64,000 nucleotides of DNA from Streptococcus himalayensis (GTDB taxonomy: Bacteria > Bacillota > Bacilli > Lactobacillales > Streptococcaceae). Within the stretch, counting starts at the first letter, position 1. Each line of letters starts with the position of its first letter. Below, one piece after another: positions 1 through 8,108 of this stretch. Location: contig NZ_CP016953.1 in the NCBI RefSeq assembly GCF_001708305.1, positions 1,073,501 through 1,137,500 of the forward strand, in the 5' to 3' direction. A model generated the notes under the pieces. It was not told the DNA's origin, searched no databases, and was given only the letters and a program-made list of their open reading frames with translations. The position numbers and the translations under genes are program-made.

Positions 1-279
1 GTGGAGCTTACTGGTATCTGTCACATCTAAAGCCTGTTCAAGCTGTTTAAAAATTGCCTTGTTAGGTTGCACCTGATAGGAGCGACAGAGAAAGACAAAT
101 TCTTCAATATCAGTGTGAATATTCTCCAAAAGAGCGACTAATTTTTGGGCACCGATGTCATGATTACCACTCTCAAAGCGAGAGAGCATGGACTTGGAGC
201 AAATATCGCCAGCTGCTTGTGTGAGAGATAGCTGATGTGAAACACGGATCTGTTTAAACACCTCTCCGAATGATTTCAT
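1..279 (-). CDS. Rgg/MutR-like transcriptional regulator, N-terminal part (cut by window edge)
   Basis: The minus strand reads 93 codons from an ATG at 279 to the window edge. It begins MKSFGEVFKQIRVSHQLSLT and continues with a helix-turn-helix of the XRE type (LTQAAGDICSKSMLSRFESG). The spacing and the SRFE motif are typical of Rgg/GadR/MutR regulators, whose C-terminal helical repeat domain would lie outside the window. An AAGGTG ribosome site precedes the ATG. Rgg proteins usually respond to short peptides, but no peptide gene is visible beside this one. It is divergent from the DUF177 gene. Which Rgg subfamily it belongs to cannot be told from the N-terminus. Confidence 0.8.
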   Translation of the reverse strand, partial: MKSFGEVFKQIRVSHQLSLTQAAGDICSKSMLSRFESGNHDIGAQKLVALLENIHTDIEEFVFLCRSYQVQPNKAIFKQLEQALDVTDTSKLH

Positions 280-361
280 AAAAACACCTTTCTTACATTG
301 GAATTAGTATACCAAAATTTCAAGGAAACATGATATAATAAAAGAAAAAAAGGAAATGACA

Positions 362-901
362 ATGAAGCTCAATATTCAAGAAATTAAGAAAAATTCTGAG
401 GGTCTTTCTTTTGACCAACAGTTGGAGCTGGCAGAAGCATTAAAAGCTCGAAATGCGGAGATTTTAGATGTGAAAGAGATTGCGGTCAAAGGAACGGTTC
501 GCTACGAAGACGCCCTTTATTTTTTAGATTATACTCTTTCTTATACCATTGTACTGGCGTCTAGCCGAAGTATGGAGCCTGTGGCGAAAAAAGAAACTTA
601 TCTGGTTCAGGAGATCTTTATGGAGACAGATAGCAGTCCTGTCAAACAAGAATTGATCGAAGAAGAGCTGGTTTTACCGATTGAGGGAGATGATATTGAT
701 GTATCAGAAAGCGTTGCAGACAATATTTTACTAAATATTCCTTTAAAAGTCTTGACGGAAGAGGAAGAGCGGTCTGCGGATATGCCTTCTGGGCAAAATT
801 GGCAGGTCTTGACGGAAGAGGACTACGAACGTCAGCAAAAAGCTCAAAAAGCAGAAAATAGCCCCTTTGCCGGTTTGCAGCAGCTTTTTGACGAAGACTA
901 A
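362..901 (+). CDS. yceD: DUF177 (YceD family) protein
   Basis: A 179-residue acidic protein that starts MKLNIQEIKK and ends in a charged tail (LFDED). Its length and layout match the YceD/DUF177 family, which in many bacteria sits next to rpmF and is linked to rRNA or ribosome metabolism. The ATG at 356 is an alternative start, but the AAGGAA ribosome site nearly touches it. The second ATG at 362 has proper spacing, so I chose 362. A TATAAT box lies about 25 bp upstream. No rpmF follows here. The gene stands alone, with a terminator before gnd. Confidence 0.75.
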   Translation: MKLNIQEIKKNSEGLSFDQQLELAEALKARNAEILDVKEIAVKGTVRYEDALYFLDYTLSYTIVLASSRSMEPVAKKETYLVQEIFMETDSSPVKQELIEEELVLPIEGDDIDVSESVADNILLNIPLKVLTEEEERSADMPSGQNWQVLTEEDYERQQKAQKAENSPFAGLQQLFDED

Positions 902-1070
902 CAAGCATGAGGACAGAAAACAACTCGAATGATTAAAAATGGCTCGCTTTCTAGCTTACAGACTAATCCCTTAGATGATTTCAGTCCCGCTCACATAGTT
1001 GAGTAAACTTAGCAAGCGAACATTTTGTCCACCAATCACTGCCTTCAACTGCTTTGCTTAATTCCTATAT

Positions 1071-1100
1071 GAAAGGCTGGACTTTTAGTTCAGCTTTTTT
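1071..1100 (+). terminator. Rho-independent terminator after yceD
   Basis: GCTGGAC (1076-1082) and GTTCAGC (1088-1094) form a stem with a 5-base loop, followed by six Ts. It separates yceD from gnd. The 130 bp before it (about 930-1060) show no gene. Confidence 0.8.
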
Positions 1101-1184
1101 GGCGAGTGGGAATTTCAAGTGAAATACTTTTCTTTAAGTCTATAAAATGGTAAAATAGAACAAACTATGCAGAGGAGAATCCAA

Positions 1185-2609
1185 ATGACAAAAGCAAACT
1201 TTGGTGTTGTAGGAATGGCCGTAATGGGTCGCAATCTTGCCTTGAATATTGAATCTCGTGGCTATCGTGTCGCTATCTATAATCGCAGTAAGGAAAAGAC
1301 TGAGGATGTGATCAAGAGCCATCCAGAGAAAAACTTTGTACCGAGCTATGATATCGAATCATTTGTAGCTTCTATCGAAAGTCCACGCCGGATTATGCTT
1401 ATGGTACAAGCTGGTCCTGGAACAGATGCGACTATCCAAGCCCTTCTTCCTTATTTGGATAAGGGAGATATCTTGATTGACGGTGGAAATACCTTCTATA
1501 AAGATACTATCCGTCGTAGCGAAGAATTGGCCAATTCAGGCATCAACTTCATCGGAACAGGCGTATCTGGTGGTGAAAAAGGTGCTCTTGAAGGCCCTTC
1601 AATCATGCCAGGCGGTCAAAAAGAAGCCTATGACTTGGTAGCAGATGTCTTAGAAGAAATTTCTGCTAAAGCTCCTGAAGACGGTGCACCATGTGTAACT
1701 TATATCGGTCCAGATGGTGCTGGTCACTATGTCAAAATGGTTCACAATGGAATTGAGTACGGAGATATGCAGTTGATTGCAGAAAGCTATGACTTGATGC
1801 AACACTTGCTTGGACTTTCAGCGACTGAAATGGCAGACATTTTTACTGATTGGAACCAAGGAGAGCTGGATAGTTACTTGATTGAAATCACAGCTGATAT
1901 CTTAAAACGCAAAGATGATGAAGGCCAAGACGGACCAATCGTTGACTATATCTTAGACGCAGCTGGCAATAAAGGGACTGGTAAGTGGACAAGTCAATCT
2001 GCCCTTGACTTGGGCGTTCCGCTACCTTTGATTACAGAATCTGTCTTTGCTCGTTATATCTCAACCTACAAAGAAGAGCGGGTACATGCCAGCAAGGTCT
2101 TACCAAAACCAGCACCATTCCAGTATGAAGGGGATAAGGCTGAATTGATTGAAAAAATCCGTCAAGCCCTTTACTTCTCAAAAATCATGTCGTATGCCCA
2201 AGGCTTTGCCCAATTACGTGTAGCTTCTAAAGAAAACAATTGGAATCTTCCATTTGGCGAAATCGCAAAAATCTGGCGTGCAGGCTGTATCATTCGCGCA
2301 CGTTTCTTGCAAAAGATTACCGATGCCTATGGACGTGACGAAGACTTGGCGAACCTTCTCTTGGATGAGTACTTCATGGATATCACAGCGAACTACCAAC
2401 AAGCAGTTCGTGATGTGGTAGCCTTGGCAGTCCAAGCAGGAGTACCTGTGCCAACCTTCTCAAGTGCCATTGCTTACTTTGATAGCTACCGTGCTGAGAA
2501 TTTGCCAGCAAACTTGATTCAAGCACAGCGTGATTATTTTGGAGCACACACTTACGAGCGTAAGGATAAAGAGGGAGTGTACCATTATTCATGGTATGAT
2601 GAAAAATAG
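1185..2609 (+). CDS. gnd: 6-phosphogluconate dehydrogenase (decarboxylating)
   Basis: 474 residues, the usual length of long-form 6PGDH. It oxidises and decarboxylates 6-phosphogluconate to ribulose 5-phosphate and reduces NADP in the oxidative pentose phosphate pathway. The NADP-binding GVVGMAVMG lies at residues 7-15. The substrate-site blocks [18 protein letters not shown] and [13 protein letters not shown] are intact. An in-frame ATG 18 bp upstream exists, but GAGGAG sits just ahead of 1185, so the protein starts [10 protein letters not shown]. It is followed after 8 bp by ritR, the same pair as in pneumococcus. Confidence 0.97.
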   Translation: MTKANFGVVGMAVMGRNLALNIESRGYRVAIYNRSKEKTEDVIKSHPEKNFVPSYDIESFVASIESPRRIMLMVQAGPGTDATIQALLPYLDKGDILIDGGNTFYKDTIRRSEELANSGINFIGTGVSGGEKGALEGPSIMPGGQKEAYDLVADVLEEISAKAPEDGAPCVTYIGPDGAGHYVKMVHNGIEYGDMQLIAESYDLMQHLLGLSATEMADIFTDWNQGELDSYLIEITADILKRKDDEGQDGPIVDYILDAAGNKGTGKWTSQSALDLGVPLPLITESVFARYISTYKEERVHASKVLPKPAPFQYEGDKAELIEKIRQALYFSKIMSYAQGFAQLRVASKENNWNLPFGEIAKIWRAGCIIRARFLQKITDAYGRDEDLANLLLDEYFMDITANYQQAVRDVVALAVQAGVPVPTFSSAIAYFDSYRAENLPANLIQAQRDYFGAHTYERKDKEGVYHYSWYDEK

Positions 2610-2617
2610 GAAGGCCT

Positions 2618-3307
2618 ATGGGAAAGCGGATTTTATTAATTGAACATGAAACAAATTTAGCACGATTCCTAGCGTTAGAGTTGCAAAAGGAAGCCTATCA
2701 GATTGATCGCTGTGAGACAGGGCAAAAAGGTTTGCACCTTGCCAAAGAAAATACTTATGATTTGCTCTTGCTTAATTATGATTTGCTAGATATGACTGGT
2801 GAAGAGTTCGCAGAAAGCCTTAGCCTGATAAAACCTGCGAGCGTGATTATCGTCATGGAAGAGCGAGAAACTCTGCCTCAGCATTTAGAAAATATCCAAC
2901 GATTTGCGGTTTCTTACCTGGTCAAGCCTTTCATCGTGAATGATTTGATTGATAAAATTTCTGCCATTTTCCGTGGTCGTGACTTCATTGACCAGCATTG
3001 TAGCCAAATGAAAATCCCAACTTCCTATCGGAATTTACGGCTTGATGTTGAAAATCATCTGGTTTATAGAGGAGACGAGGTCATTGTTTTAACCCGCAGA
3101 GAATATGATTTACTAGCGACCCTTATGGGAAGTAAGCAAGTCATGACCAGAGAGCAATTGCTGGAGCGGGTTTGGAAATACGAAAGTACAGCTGAAACCA
3201 ATGTCGTTGATGTCTATATCCGTTACCTTCGTGGGAAGATTGATGTTCCTAATCAGAAAAGTTACATCAAAACCATTCGTGGGGTAGGCTACAGCATGCA
3301 GGATTAG
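2618..3307 (+). CDS. ritR: Orphan OmpR-type response regulator RitR
   Basis: 229 residues: an N-terminal receiver domain (about 1-118) and a C-terminal winged helix (about 135-229, with LTRREYDLL and the VDVYIRYLRGKID recognition region). The position normally holding the phospho-acceptor Asp is Asn53 (LLLNYDLLD). A single Cys128 lies in the linker. Both are hallmarks of pneumococcal RitR, an iron-transport repressor controlled by cysteine oxidation instead of phosphorylation. No histidine kinase is adjacent. The position 8 bp after gnd also matches. The link to iron and oxidative stress is taken from the family. It would make sense in a strain that produces H2O2 through SpxB. Confidence 0.93.
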   Translation: MGKRILLIEHETNLARFLALELQKEAYQIDRCETGQKGLHLAKENTYDLLLLNYDLLDMTGEEFAESLSLIKPASVIIVMEERETLPQHLENIQRFAVSYLVKPFIVNDLIDKISAIFRGRDFIDQHCSQMKIPTSYRNLRLDVENHLVYRGDEVIVLTRREYDLLATLMGSKQVMTREQLLERVWKYESTAETNVVDVYIRYLRGKIDVPNQKSYIKTIRGVGYSMQD

Positions 3308-3327
3308 CTCCGATTAAAATATGATTG

Positions 3328-3359
3328 AGAGTCTAGGACAAAAGTTCCTAGCTCTTTTT
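3328..3359 (+). terminator. Terminator after ritR
   Basis: GAGTCTAGGA pairs imperfectly with TTCCTAGCTC around an AC-rich loop, followed by TTTTT. Confidence 0.85.
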
Positions 3360-3416
3360 ATATTGATTTAGATTTATAGGATGAAATGGTTGAGCTAAAC
3401 CAAATAATTTGCAGCT

Positions 3417-3803
3417 TTACACGTTCTTTGAACCATATAGACTGTCTAAATAGAAATGAATTTGATTTCTAATAAACTTTAGAGATTTATTTTCTGTGGT
3501 ATCAATGACTCCAAACACTCGATAATGATTTCTGAAAAGTTCTTCATAGTTGATGTGACTTCCAATGATGATAATATTTGCAAGTTCTGAATGAGCTCGT
3601 ATATCTTGTAAATACAAATTCAGCTGATTTGCTGATAAAAACATTGATTTTATGATAAAATAGGTAGTAGGAATATGAGATTTATAGGGATGATAATAAA
3701 GAGAAATCTTGATGTCACGATATTTTCTTTTACTTAATAGATATATTTTAGTTATTAAAGCAATAAAGAAACTAATCAAAGAATTTGGAAAAATTTCAAT
3801 CAT
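3417..3803 (-). CDS. Unrecognised membrane-anchored protein at the edge of the blp locus
   Basis: 128 residues with one predicted N-terminal membrane helix (about residues 9-24, SLISFFIALITKIYLL), then a basic stretch and a soluble domain. An AAAGGA ribosome site supports the ATG at 3803. It is divergent from blpS, and its promoter would share the 3804-4001 intergenic region that holds a BlpR-type operator. In pneumococcus the small gene blpT sits at a comparable place beside blpS, but I cannot confirm homology from memory. Function unknown. It is AT-rich like the rest of the island. Confidence 0.6.
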   Translation of the reverse strand: MIEIFPNSLISFFIALITKIYLLSKRKYRDIKISLYYHPYKSHIPTTYFIIKSMFLSANQLNLYLQDIRAHSELANIIIIGSHINYEELFRNHYRVFGVIDTTENKSLKFIRNQIHFYLDSLYGSKNV

Positions 3804-3911
3804 AACTATTCCTTTCCAAAGTTTAGTATGTATTAGTTTATCATTATTTTAGTTAGTCTTATAGGGTATTTCCTGAATGGTTATTAAATTTTCTTAAATA
3901 GGAAATGACTT

Positions 3912-3943
3912 GCCATTCAGGATGTTTCGATTACCATTTGGGA
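3912..3943 (+). promoter_or_regulatory. BlpR-type operator of blpSRH
   Basis: Direct repeats GCCATTCAGGA (3912) and ACCATTTGGGA (3933) start 21 bp apart, the geometry of ComE/BlpR sites. A possible -10 (TATTCT, 3974-3979) lies 30 bp downstream, then an AGGAGG ribosome site and blpS. A further copy of the motif in inverted orientation (TTCCTGAATGG) occurs near 3869. Confidence 0.8.
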
Positions 3944-4001
3944 TTGAGGACAAATGGATCATTGGTTTTGTGATATTCTTTGATCAAAAGGAGGGAAACC
4001 A

Positions 4002-4343
4002 ATGAATTTTATGATGATTAAAACAAAGCAACATGCGATGAAGGTGAGGATAGCTGATGTTTATTATATAAAGTCACATCCAGAAAAACCACACTATATT
4101 GAAATTGTGACTAAAAAAAAGACCTATGCTATTTTAGAGAAACTTCAAAATATAGAAAGCCTATATTCAGAATATTTTGTTAGATGTCATAGAAATTGTT
4201 TAGTGAATATTTCAAAAGTGACTGAGATTAATCTCCAAGATAAGACGATTCTTATTGGAAATGAGGGAGAGCGTCAAGTTCGGTTTTCTAGACGTCGTTA
4301 TCAACATTTGGTAGAACAATGGCTCAATAAAGGAGATTTTTAG
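4002..4343 (+). CDS. blpS: Stand-alone LytTR DNA-binding protein BlpS
   Basis: 113 residues, essentially one LytTR domain (…VYYIKSHPEKPHYIEIVTK… and CHRNCLVNISKVTEINL) with no receiver domain. Size, domain and position directly before the response regulator match pneumococcal BlpS, a modulator of blp expression. The AAAAGGAGG ribosome site is strong. It is separated from blpR by one base and probably co-transcribed with it. It would compete with or assist BlpR at the 21-bp direct repeats, which is inference. Confidence 0.85.
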   Translation: MNFMMIKTKQHAMKVRIADVYYIKSHPEKPHYIEIVTKKKTYAILEKLQNIESLYSEYFVRCHRNCLVNISKVTEINLQDKTILIGNEGERQVRFSRRRYQHLVEQWLNKGDF

Positions 4344-4344
4344 T

Positions 4345-5082
4345 ATGGATATATTTGTATTGGAAGATGATTTTAGGCAACAAACCCGACTTGAGCAAGT
4401 GATTGAAACATTACTAGAGAAACATCAGATTGAGCCAACGTATTTTGATATTTTTGGAAAGCCTGATCAGTTGATTCATTCCATTCACCAGAGAGGTTCG
4501 CATCAGGTATTTTTTTTGGATATTGAGATAAAGTCAGAAGAACTCAAAGGTCTTCAAGTTGCTAAACAGATTCGAGCAATTGATCCCTATGCAATTATTG
4601 TGTTTGTAACAACTCACTCTGAGTTTATGCCGTTATCATTTCGTTATCAAGTATCGGCATTGGATTATATCGATAAAGAATTATCTGCTAGTGAATTTGA
4701 ATCTCGCATTGAAGCAGCTCTACTCTATGCAAAAAGTAAGGAGGGTAAAACAATAGCTGATGATTCCTTTTATTTCAAATCGAAATATGCTCAGGTTCAA
4801 TATCCTTTTGAAGACGTCTATTATATAGAGACTTCTCCACGTCCTCATCGAGTTATTCTCTATACCAAGACTGACCGAATGGAATTTACCGCGAGCTTAT
4901 CAGATATTCTAAAACAGGAGAAGAGGTTAGTGCAATGTCATCGTTCATTTGCTATCAATCCTAAGAATGTTGTCAAAGTGGACAGGCAGGCTAAACTTCT
5001 CTATTTTCCTAATGGAGCAAGTTGTTTGATTGCACGACAAAAGATGGAGGGAATCTTGTCATCGATTGAGCATCTACACTAA
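4345..5082 (+). CDS. blpR: LytTR response regulator BlpR
   Basis: 245 residues: receiver domain (about 1-125) with phospho-acceptor Asp59 in VFFLDIE, and a C-terminal LytTR DNA-binding domain (about 145-240, with CHRSFAINPKNVVKVDR). It belongs to the ComE/BlpR/AgrA group, which binds paired direct repeats as found upstream of blpS, blpC, blpA and the bacteriocins. The adjacent HPK10 kinase and the peptide gene blpC identify it as the bacteriocin regulator, not ComE. Confidence 0.93.
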   Translation: MDIFVLEDDFRQQTRLEQVIETLLEKHQIEPTYFDIFGKPDQLIHSIHQRGSHQVFFLDIEIKSEELKGLQVAKQIRAIDPYAIIVFVTTHSEFMPLSFRYQVSALDYIDKELSASEFESRIEAALLYAKSKEGKTIADDSFYFKSKYAQVQYPFEDVYYIETSPRPHRVILYTKTDRMEFTASLSDILKQEKRLVQCHRSFAINPKNVVKVDRQAKLLYFPNGASCLIARQKMEGILSSIEHLH

Positions 5083-5095
5083 TTGAGGAGGATTT

Positions 5096-6433
5096 ATGAA
5101 GATTATTCCGTACCTTATCGAAGCTATTCTATCTAATGGTTTAGTCATCGTCTTATTTTTCGCTATCAATCGTATCCGATTTTCTTCACGATCTATTTTC
5201 ATAGCACTGGCTCTTCGCGTCTTAATAGCAGTTATCTTAGCAACTGTGAAGCAGGTGATGCCAAATAATTTGTTGGATTATTTAGACCTACCACTATATT
5301 ATTTATTACTATCTTTTGTGTTTTTGAAGCCACTGCCTAAAACATTGCTTATCTTCTACGGTCTTTTTCCGCTTACTTTGTGGAATCTCTTTCATCGTGT
5401 TAATTCTTACTTTATTTTATCTTTGTTGGAGCAAGGAAAGATTTCACCATTAAATGATAGTCTTTATTATTTTAGTGCTTTTCTAAGTCTAGTGTTTGTC
5501 TTTCTTTTTCTAAAATGGTCACAGTATGATTTTAGAAAATTACAAACCAGTCTGATTGACTTGAAAGATCAGCGAGTGCTCTACCGCACAAATTGGGCTA
5601 TGGTTATTTATTATGTCTTGATGCAATTTTTAACCTATTTAGAGTATGATGAAGGAATAATGACTATTGATTATCGTAGGTTGATTTTAGTAGCTTATCT
5701 GGTGCTTTTTATGGGCCTTATCAAGCAATTAGATAGGCATGTAAGAGAAAAATTGCAAAAGAAATTGCAACTCCAACAAGCGTTACAGCTGAGTAATATG
5801 GAAAATTACAGTCATCATGTCGAAGAGCTTTATCGAGAGGTGAGAGGATTTCGACACGATTATGCAAATCTGTTGACGACCTTGCGGTTAAGTATTGAGG
5901 ATGATAATATTTCTCAAATCAAGGAAATTTATGAAACTGTATTAAAGGACTCTCATAAAAGATTGCGGAATCAGAAATATGATATTGGTCGCTTGATGAA
6001 TATTCCAAACTCAGCCTTAAAAAGTCTGTTAGCGGCAAAGTTTATGCAGGCTAGTGAGAATAACATATCAGTCATTCTAGAAGTCCCTGAAGTTTTTGAG
6101 CCAAGAGGCATGGAGTTGGTTGATTTTATCACCATTACTTCGATATTGTTAGATAATGCTATTGATGCAGCAATAGGCACTACTGTGCCTAAGATTAATA
6201 TTGCCTTATTGCAGGTCGATGATAAACAGATGTTGATTATTGAAAATTCCATTAAAGAAGAAGTGATTGATACCTCAGAAATCTATTCTTTTGGAACCAG
6301 TTCAAAAGGTAGTAATAGAGGAGTTGGACTATATAATGTGATGAAAATACTCGAACATTATCCCCTCACCTCCCTTAATACGACCAGTCAGGATTACACT
6401 TTCTGCCAAATTTTAGAAATCGGTCTTGAGTAA
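5096..6433 (+). CDS. blpH: Peptide-sensing histidine kinase BlpH
   Basis: 445 residues. The N-terminal half (about 1-210) contains six to seven predicted membrane helices. A short coiled segment leads to the phospho-acceptor region REVRGFRHDYANLL, and a C-terminal ATPase domain has the N box (LLDNAIDAA) and G box (SSKGSNRGVGLYNV). This is the HPK10 family architecture of ComD/BlpH/AgrC. It should sense the exported BlpC peptide at the cell surface. The gene lies 13 bp after blpR and converges on blpC across a bidirectional terminator. Confidence 0.93.
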   Translation: MKIIPYLIEAILSNGLVIVLFFAINRIRFSSRSIFIALALRVLIAVILATVKQVMPNNLLDYLDLPLYYLLLSFVFLKPLPKTLLIFYGLFPLTLWNLFHRVNSYFILSLLEQGKISPLNDSLYYFSAFLSLVFVFLFLKWSQYDFRKLQTSLIDLKDQRVLYRTNWAMVIYYVLMQFLTYLEYDEGIMTIDYRRLILVAYLVLFMGLIKQLDRHVREKLQKKLQLQQALQLSNMENYSHHVEELYREVRGFRHDYANLLTTLRLSIEDDNISQIKEIYETVLKDSHKRLRNQKYDIGRLMNIPNSALKSLLAAKFMQASENNISVILEVPEVFEPRGMELVDFITITSILLDNAIDAAIGTTVPKINIALLQVDDKQMLIIENSIKEEVIDTSEIYSFGTSSKGSNRGVGLYNVMKILEHYPLTSLNTTSQDYTFCQILEIGLE

Positions 6434-6440
6434 GCTATAA

Positions 6441-6478
6441 ATTGAAAAAGCATAGGGTAATCTCTATGCCTTTTCAAT
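6441..6478. terminator. Bidirectional terminator between blpH and blpC
   Basis: A near-perfect stem, ATTGAAAAAGCATAG with CTATGCCTTTTCAAT, separated by a short loop. T-rich or A-rich flanks let it act on both strands, for the convergent blpSRH and blpABC transcripts. Confidence 0.85.
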
Positions 6479-6483
6479 GTACT

Positions 6484-6642
6484 TTATCCTAGCTGATGTT
6501 TGTTAATATCTCCAGTTAATTTTATTTCGGATATTTGTCTAAATCCATTTAAAACATCCGTCCACCAATTACCGCCAGAGATGTGATGAAGTTCAGAACA
6601 GGTTAGTTCAGGAAATTGTGTTAGTGTTTGTTTCTTGTCCAT
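6484..6642 (-). CDS. blpC: Blp peptide pheromone precursor BlpC (52 aa)
   Basis: A small gene on the minus strand with a perfect AAAGGAGG ribosome site 7 bp before its ATG (6642-6640). The 24-residue leader starts MDKKQTLTQF and ends ELHHISGG, a classic double-glycine processing site. Cleavage would give a 28-residue peptide beginning NWWTDVLNGFRQ and ending NKHQLG. The Trp-Trp near the N-terminus recalls pneumococcal BlpC. It lies directly downstream of blpB, faces the cognate kinase gene blpH, and has its own BlpR-type operator. The exact pheromone type is new to me. Confidence 0.9.
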   Translation of the reverse strand: MDKKQTLTQFPELTCSELHHISGGNWWTDVLNGFRQISEIKLTGDINKHQLG

Positions 6643-6673
6643 TTTAGGACCTCCTTTATATAATTTTTATTTT

Positions 6674-6740
6674 ATTATAATCAAAAGTGTATCAATTGTG
6701 TGCCTACTTCTGGAATAGTCTTTGAAATTTCCTGAATGGC
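6674..6740 (-). promoter_or_regulatory. BlpR-type operator and -10 of blpC
   Basis: Read on the minus strand: GCCATTCAGG (6740-6731), then ACTATTCCAG starting 21 bp later (6719-6710). A TATAAT -10 (6679-6674) lies about 30 bp further on, ahead of blpC. The first box falls a few bases past the blpB stop codon. This gives blpC its own pheromone-responsive promoter in addition to read-through from blpAB. Confidence 0.75.
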
Positions 6741-6744
6741 GAAT

Positions 6745-8097
6745 TTATTGAGAATGATGTAAGATTTTATCCTTATAGTAATCAAAGTAAGTTTTTTTGT
6801 CAATAACGCTGGTCACACGCCCTTGCAAGCCGTATTGGATAAGTATACTATCCTTATCAGGAAGTTTCGCTAATGCTGTAATCTCAAAGAGATTTCCTTG
6901 TTCTGTTTTGGTAGCAGTCTTATCAATGGATTGGATATTTCCAGTAATAGTGATTGTTTGATTCCCGATTTTCTCAAGGCTGAGACGAACAATCTGATTT
7001 TTTTCAAGTAATGAGACATATTCTGAAGGAACATAGTAGCTAATGAGAACTTCTCTTGTTTCACTAATATTTGGATAAATTTGAGCGATTTCACTGCCGT
7101 TTGGAATAAGGTTTTTGCCTTCAAATTCACTATTGAAATGGATAATTCCTGTTTCTGGAGCTTTGATGGTATTGCTATCCAATCGAACAGTTGCTTGTTC
7201 AAGCTGAGATTTTAGATCGGTGATTTGATTTTCGACAGTTGTGAGCTGCTGAGAAGCTGTTTGTAGGAACTGAGTTCGGAGAACTTCGATTTTTGTTCCC
7301 AAACTAGTATCATAAGTAGAGATACTTCCAGTACCTGCACGTTGAATATTGAGACTAGCAATGGAATTTTCAAGACTAGAAATACTTTGATTGATTTGTG
7401 AGATGTACTGATCTACTGTAGCTGGATTTTGGGCTTGAGACAAGTAAGTATTCAGAGTAGCTTGGTGAGGATTGCCTACTGATAAGCTAGGAGTTTGATT
7501 GGTAATTGCTTGGCGAAGCTCCTCGTATTCGGAGATTTGCTGATGGATTGCGTTGATCTGATTGTCGATTGCTGCGACAGTATTACTAGCGATAGCAGCT
7601 TGATTGTTCACTTCCGTATTGACTTTCGAGATACCAAGTTCGATATCTTGCGATTGTGTGATAAAGTTATGAAACGTATTGACATAGCCAAATTCATCAT
7701 CTCCTGAAAAAAGATTTGTACCCTGCTCTAAACTGGATTTGAGCGTTTCAAGTCCAGTTTTTTGTCGCTGAAGGAGGGCTAATTGCGTCTCTATAGCCTG
7801 CTTTTGAGAGCTTTCCATGGTTTCAGAGTATTTGATGATGACCTCATCTTTTTTGACTAGCTGATTATTTGCTAGATTATTGGTAAGAATGGTGTTATTG
7901 CTGGTTGATTGAATGGAAGCGATAATCTTTGTCGGAGTAATTTCTCCTCGTGAGGTGACAGTGACTTCCTTCTTGGCAAATAGCGAAAAAATTACTAGAA
8001 AGCTAGCTAACAAGATTAAAGGAATAATCAGGAGTGTCGCAAAGTTGTGGTAACGTCGTTGATAAAATTCAGCGCTTTTAAACAGATTTGGATTCAT
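6745..8097 (-). CDS. blpB: Bacteriocin export accessory protein BlpB
   Basis: 450 residues. A short cytoplasmic start is followed by one membrane helix (about 22-42), a long coiled-coil region (about 90-310) and a beta-rich HlyD-type domain (IKAPETGIIHF…). This is the membrane-fusion partner of a C39 peptidase ABC exporter, as in ComB/BlpB. It is transcribed after blpA with an 11 bp gap. It should form the channel that carries processed BlpC and bacteriocins out of the cell. The reading frame is intact. Confidence 0.92.
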   Translation of the reverse strand: MNPNLFKSAEFYQRRYHNFATLLIIPLILLASFLVIFSLFAKKEVTVTSRGEITPTKIIASIQSTSNNTILTNNLANNQLVKKDEVIIKYSETMESSQKQAIETQLALLQRQKTGLETLKSSLEQGTNLFSGDDEFGYVNTFHNFITQSQDIELGISKVNTEVNNQAAIASNTVAAIDNQINAIHQQISEYEELRQAITNQTPSLSVGNPHQATLNTYLSQAQNPATVDQYISQINQSISSLENSIASLNIQRAGTGSISTYDTSLGTKIEVLRTQFLQTASQQLTTVENQITDLKSQLEQATVRLDSNTIKAPETGIIHFNSEFEGKNLIPNGSEIAQIYPNISETREVLISYYVPSEYVSLLEKNQIVRLSLEKIGNQTITITGNIQSIDKTATKTEQGNLFEITALAKLPDKDSILIQYGLQGRVTSVIDKKTYFDYYKDKILHHSQ

Positions 8098-8108
8098 GGA
8101 GCATCTCC

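Noticed and set aside
1140..1322. 60-codon ORF antisense to gnd
   Set aside because: Shadow of a highly conserved gene; no ribosome site.
6484..6642. Assignment of the pheromone gene as comC
   Set aside because: It lies in a bacteriocin cluster with blpS/blpA/blpB and the mature Trp-Trp start is Blp-like, unlike the competence peptides.
7495..7707. ORF opposite blpB
   Set aside because: Antisense shadow in a coiled-coil gene.
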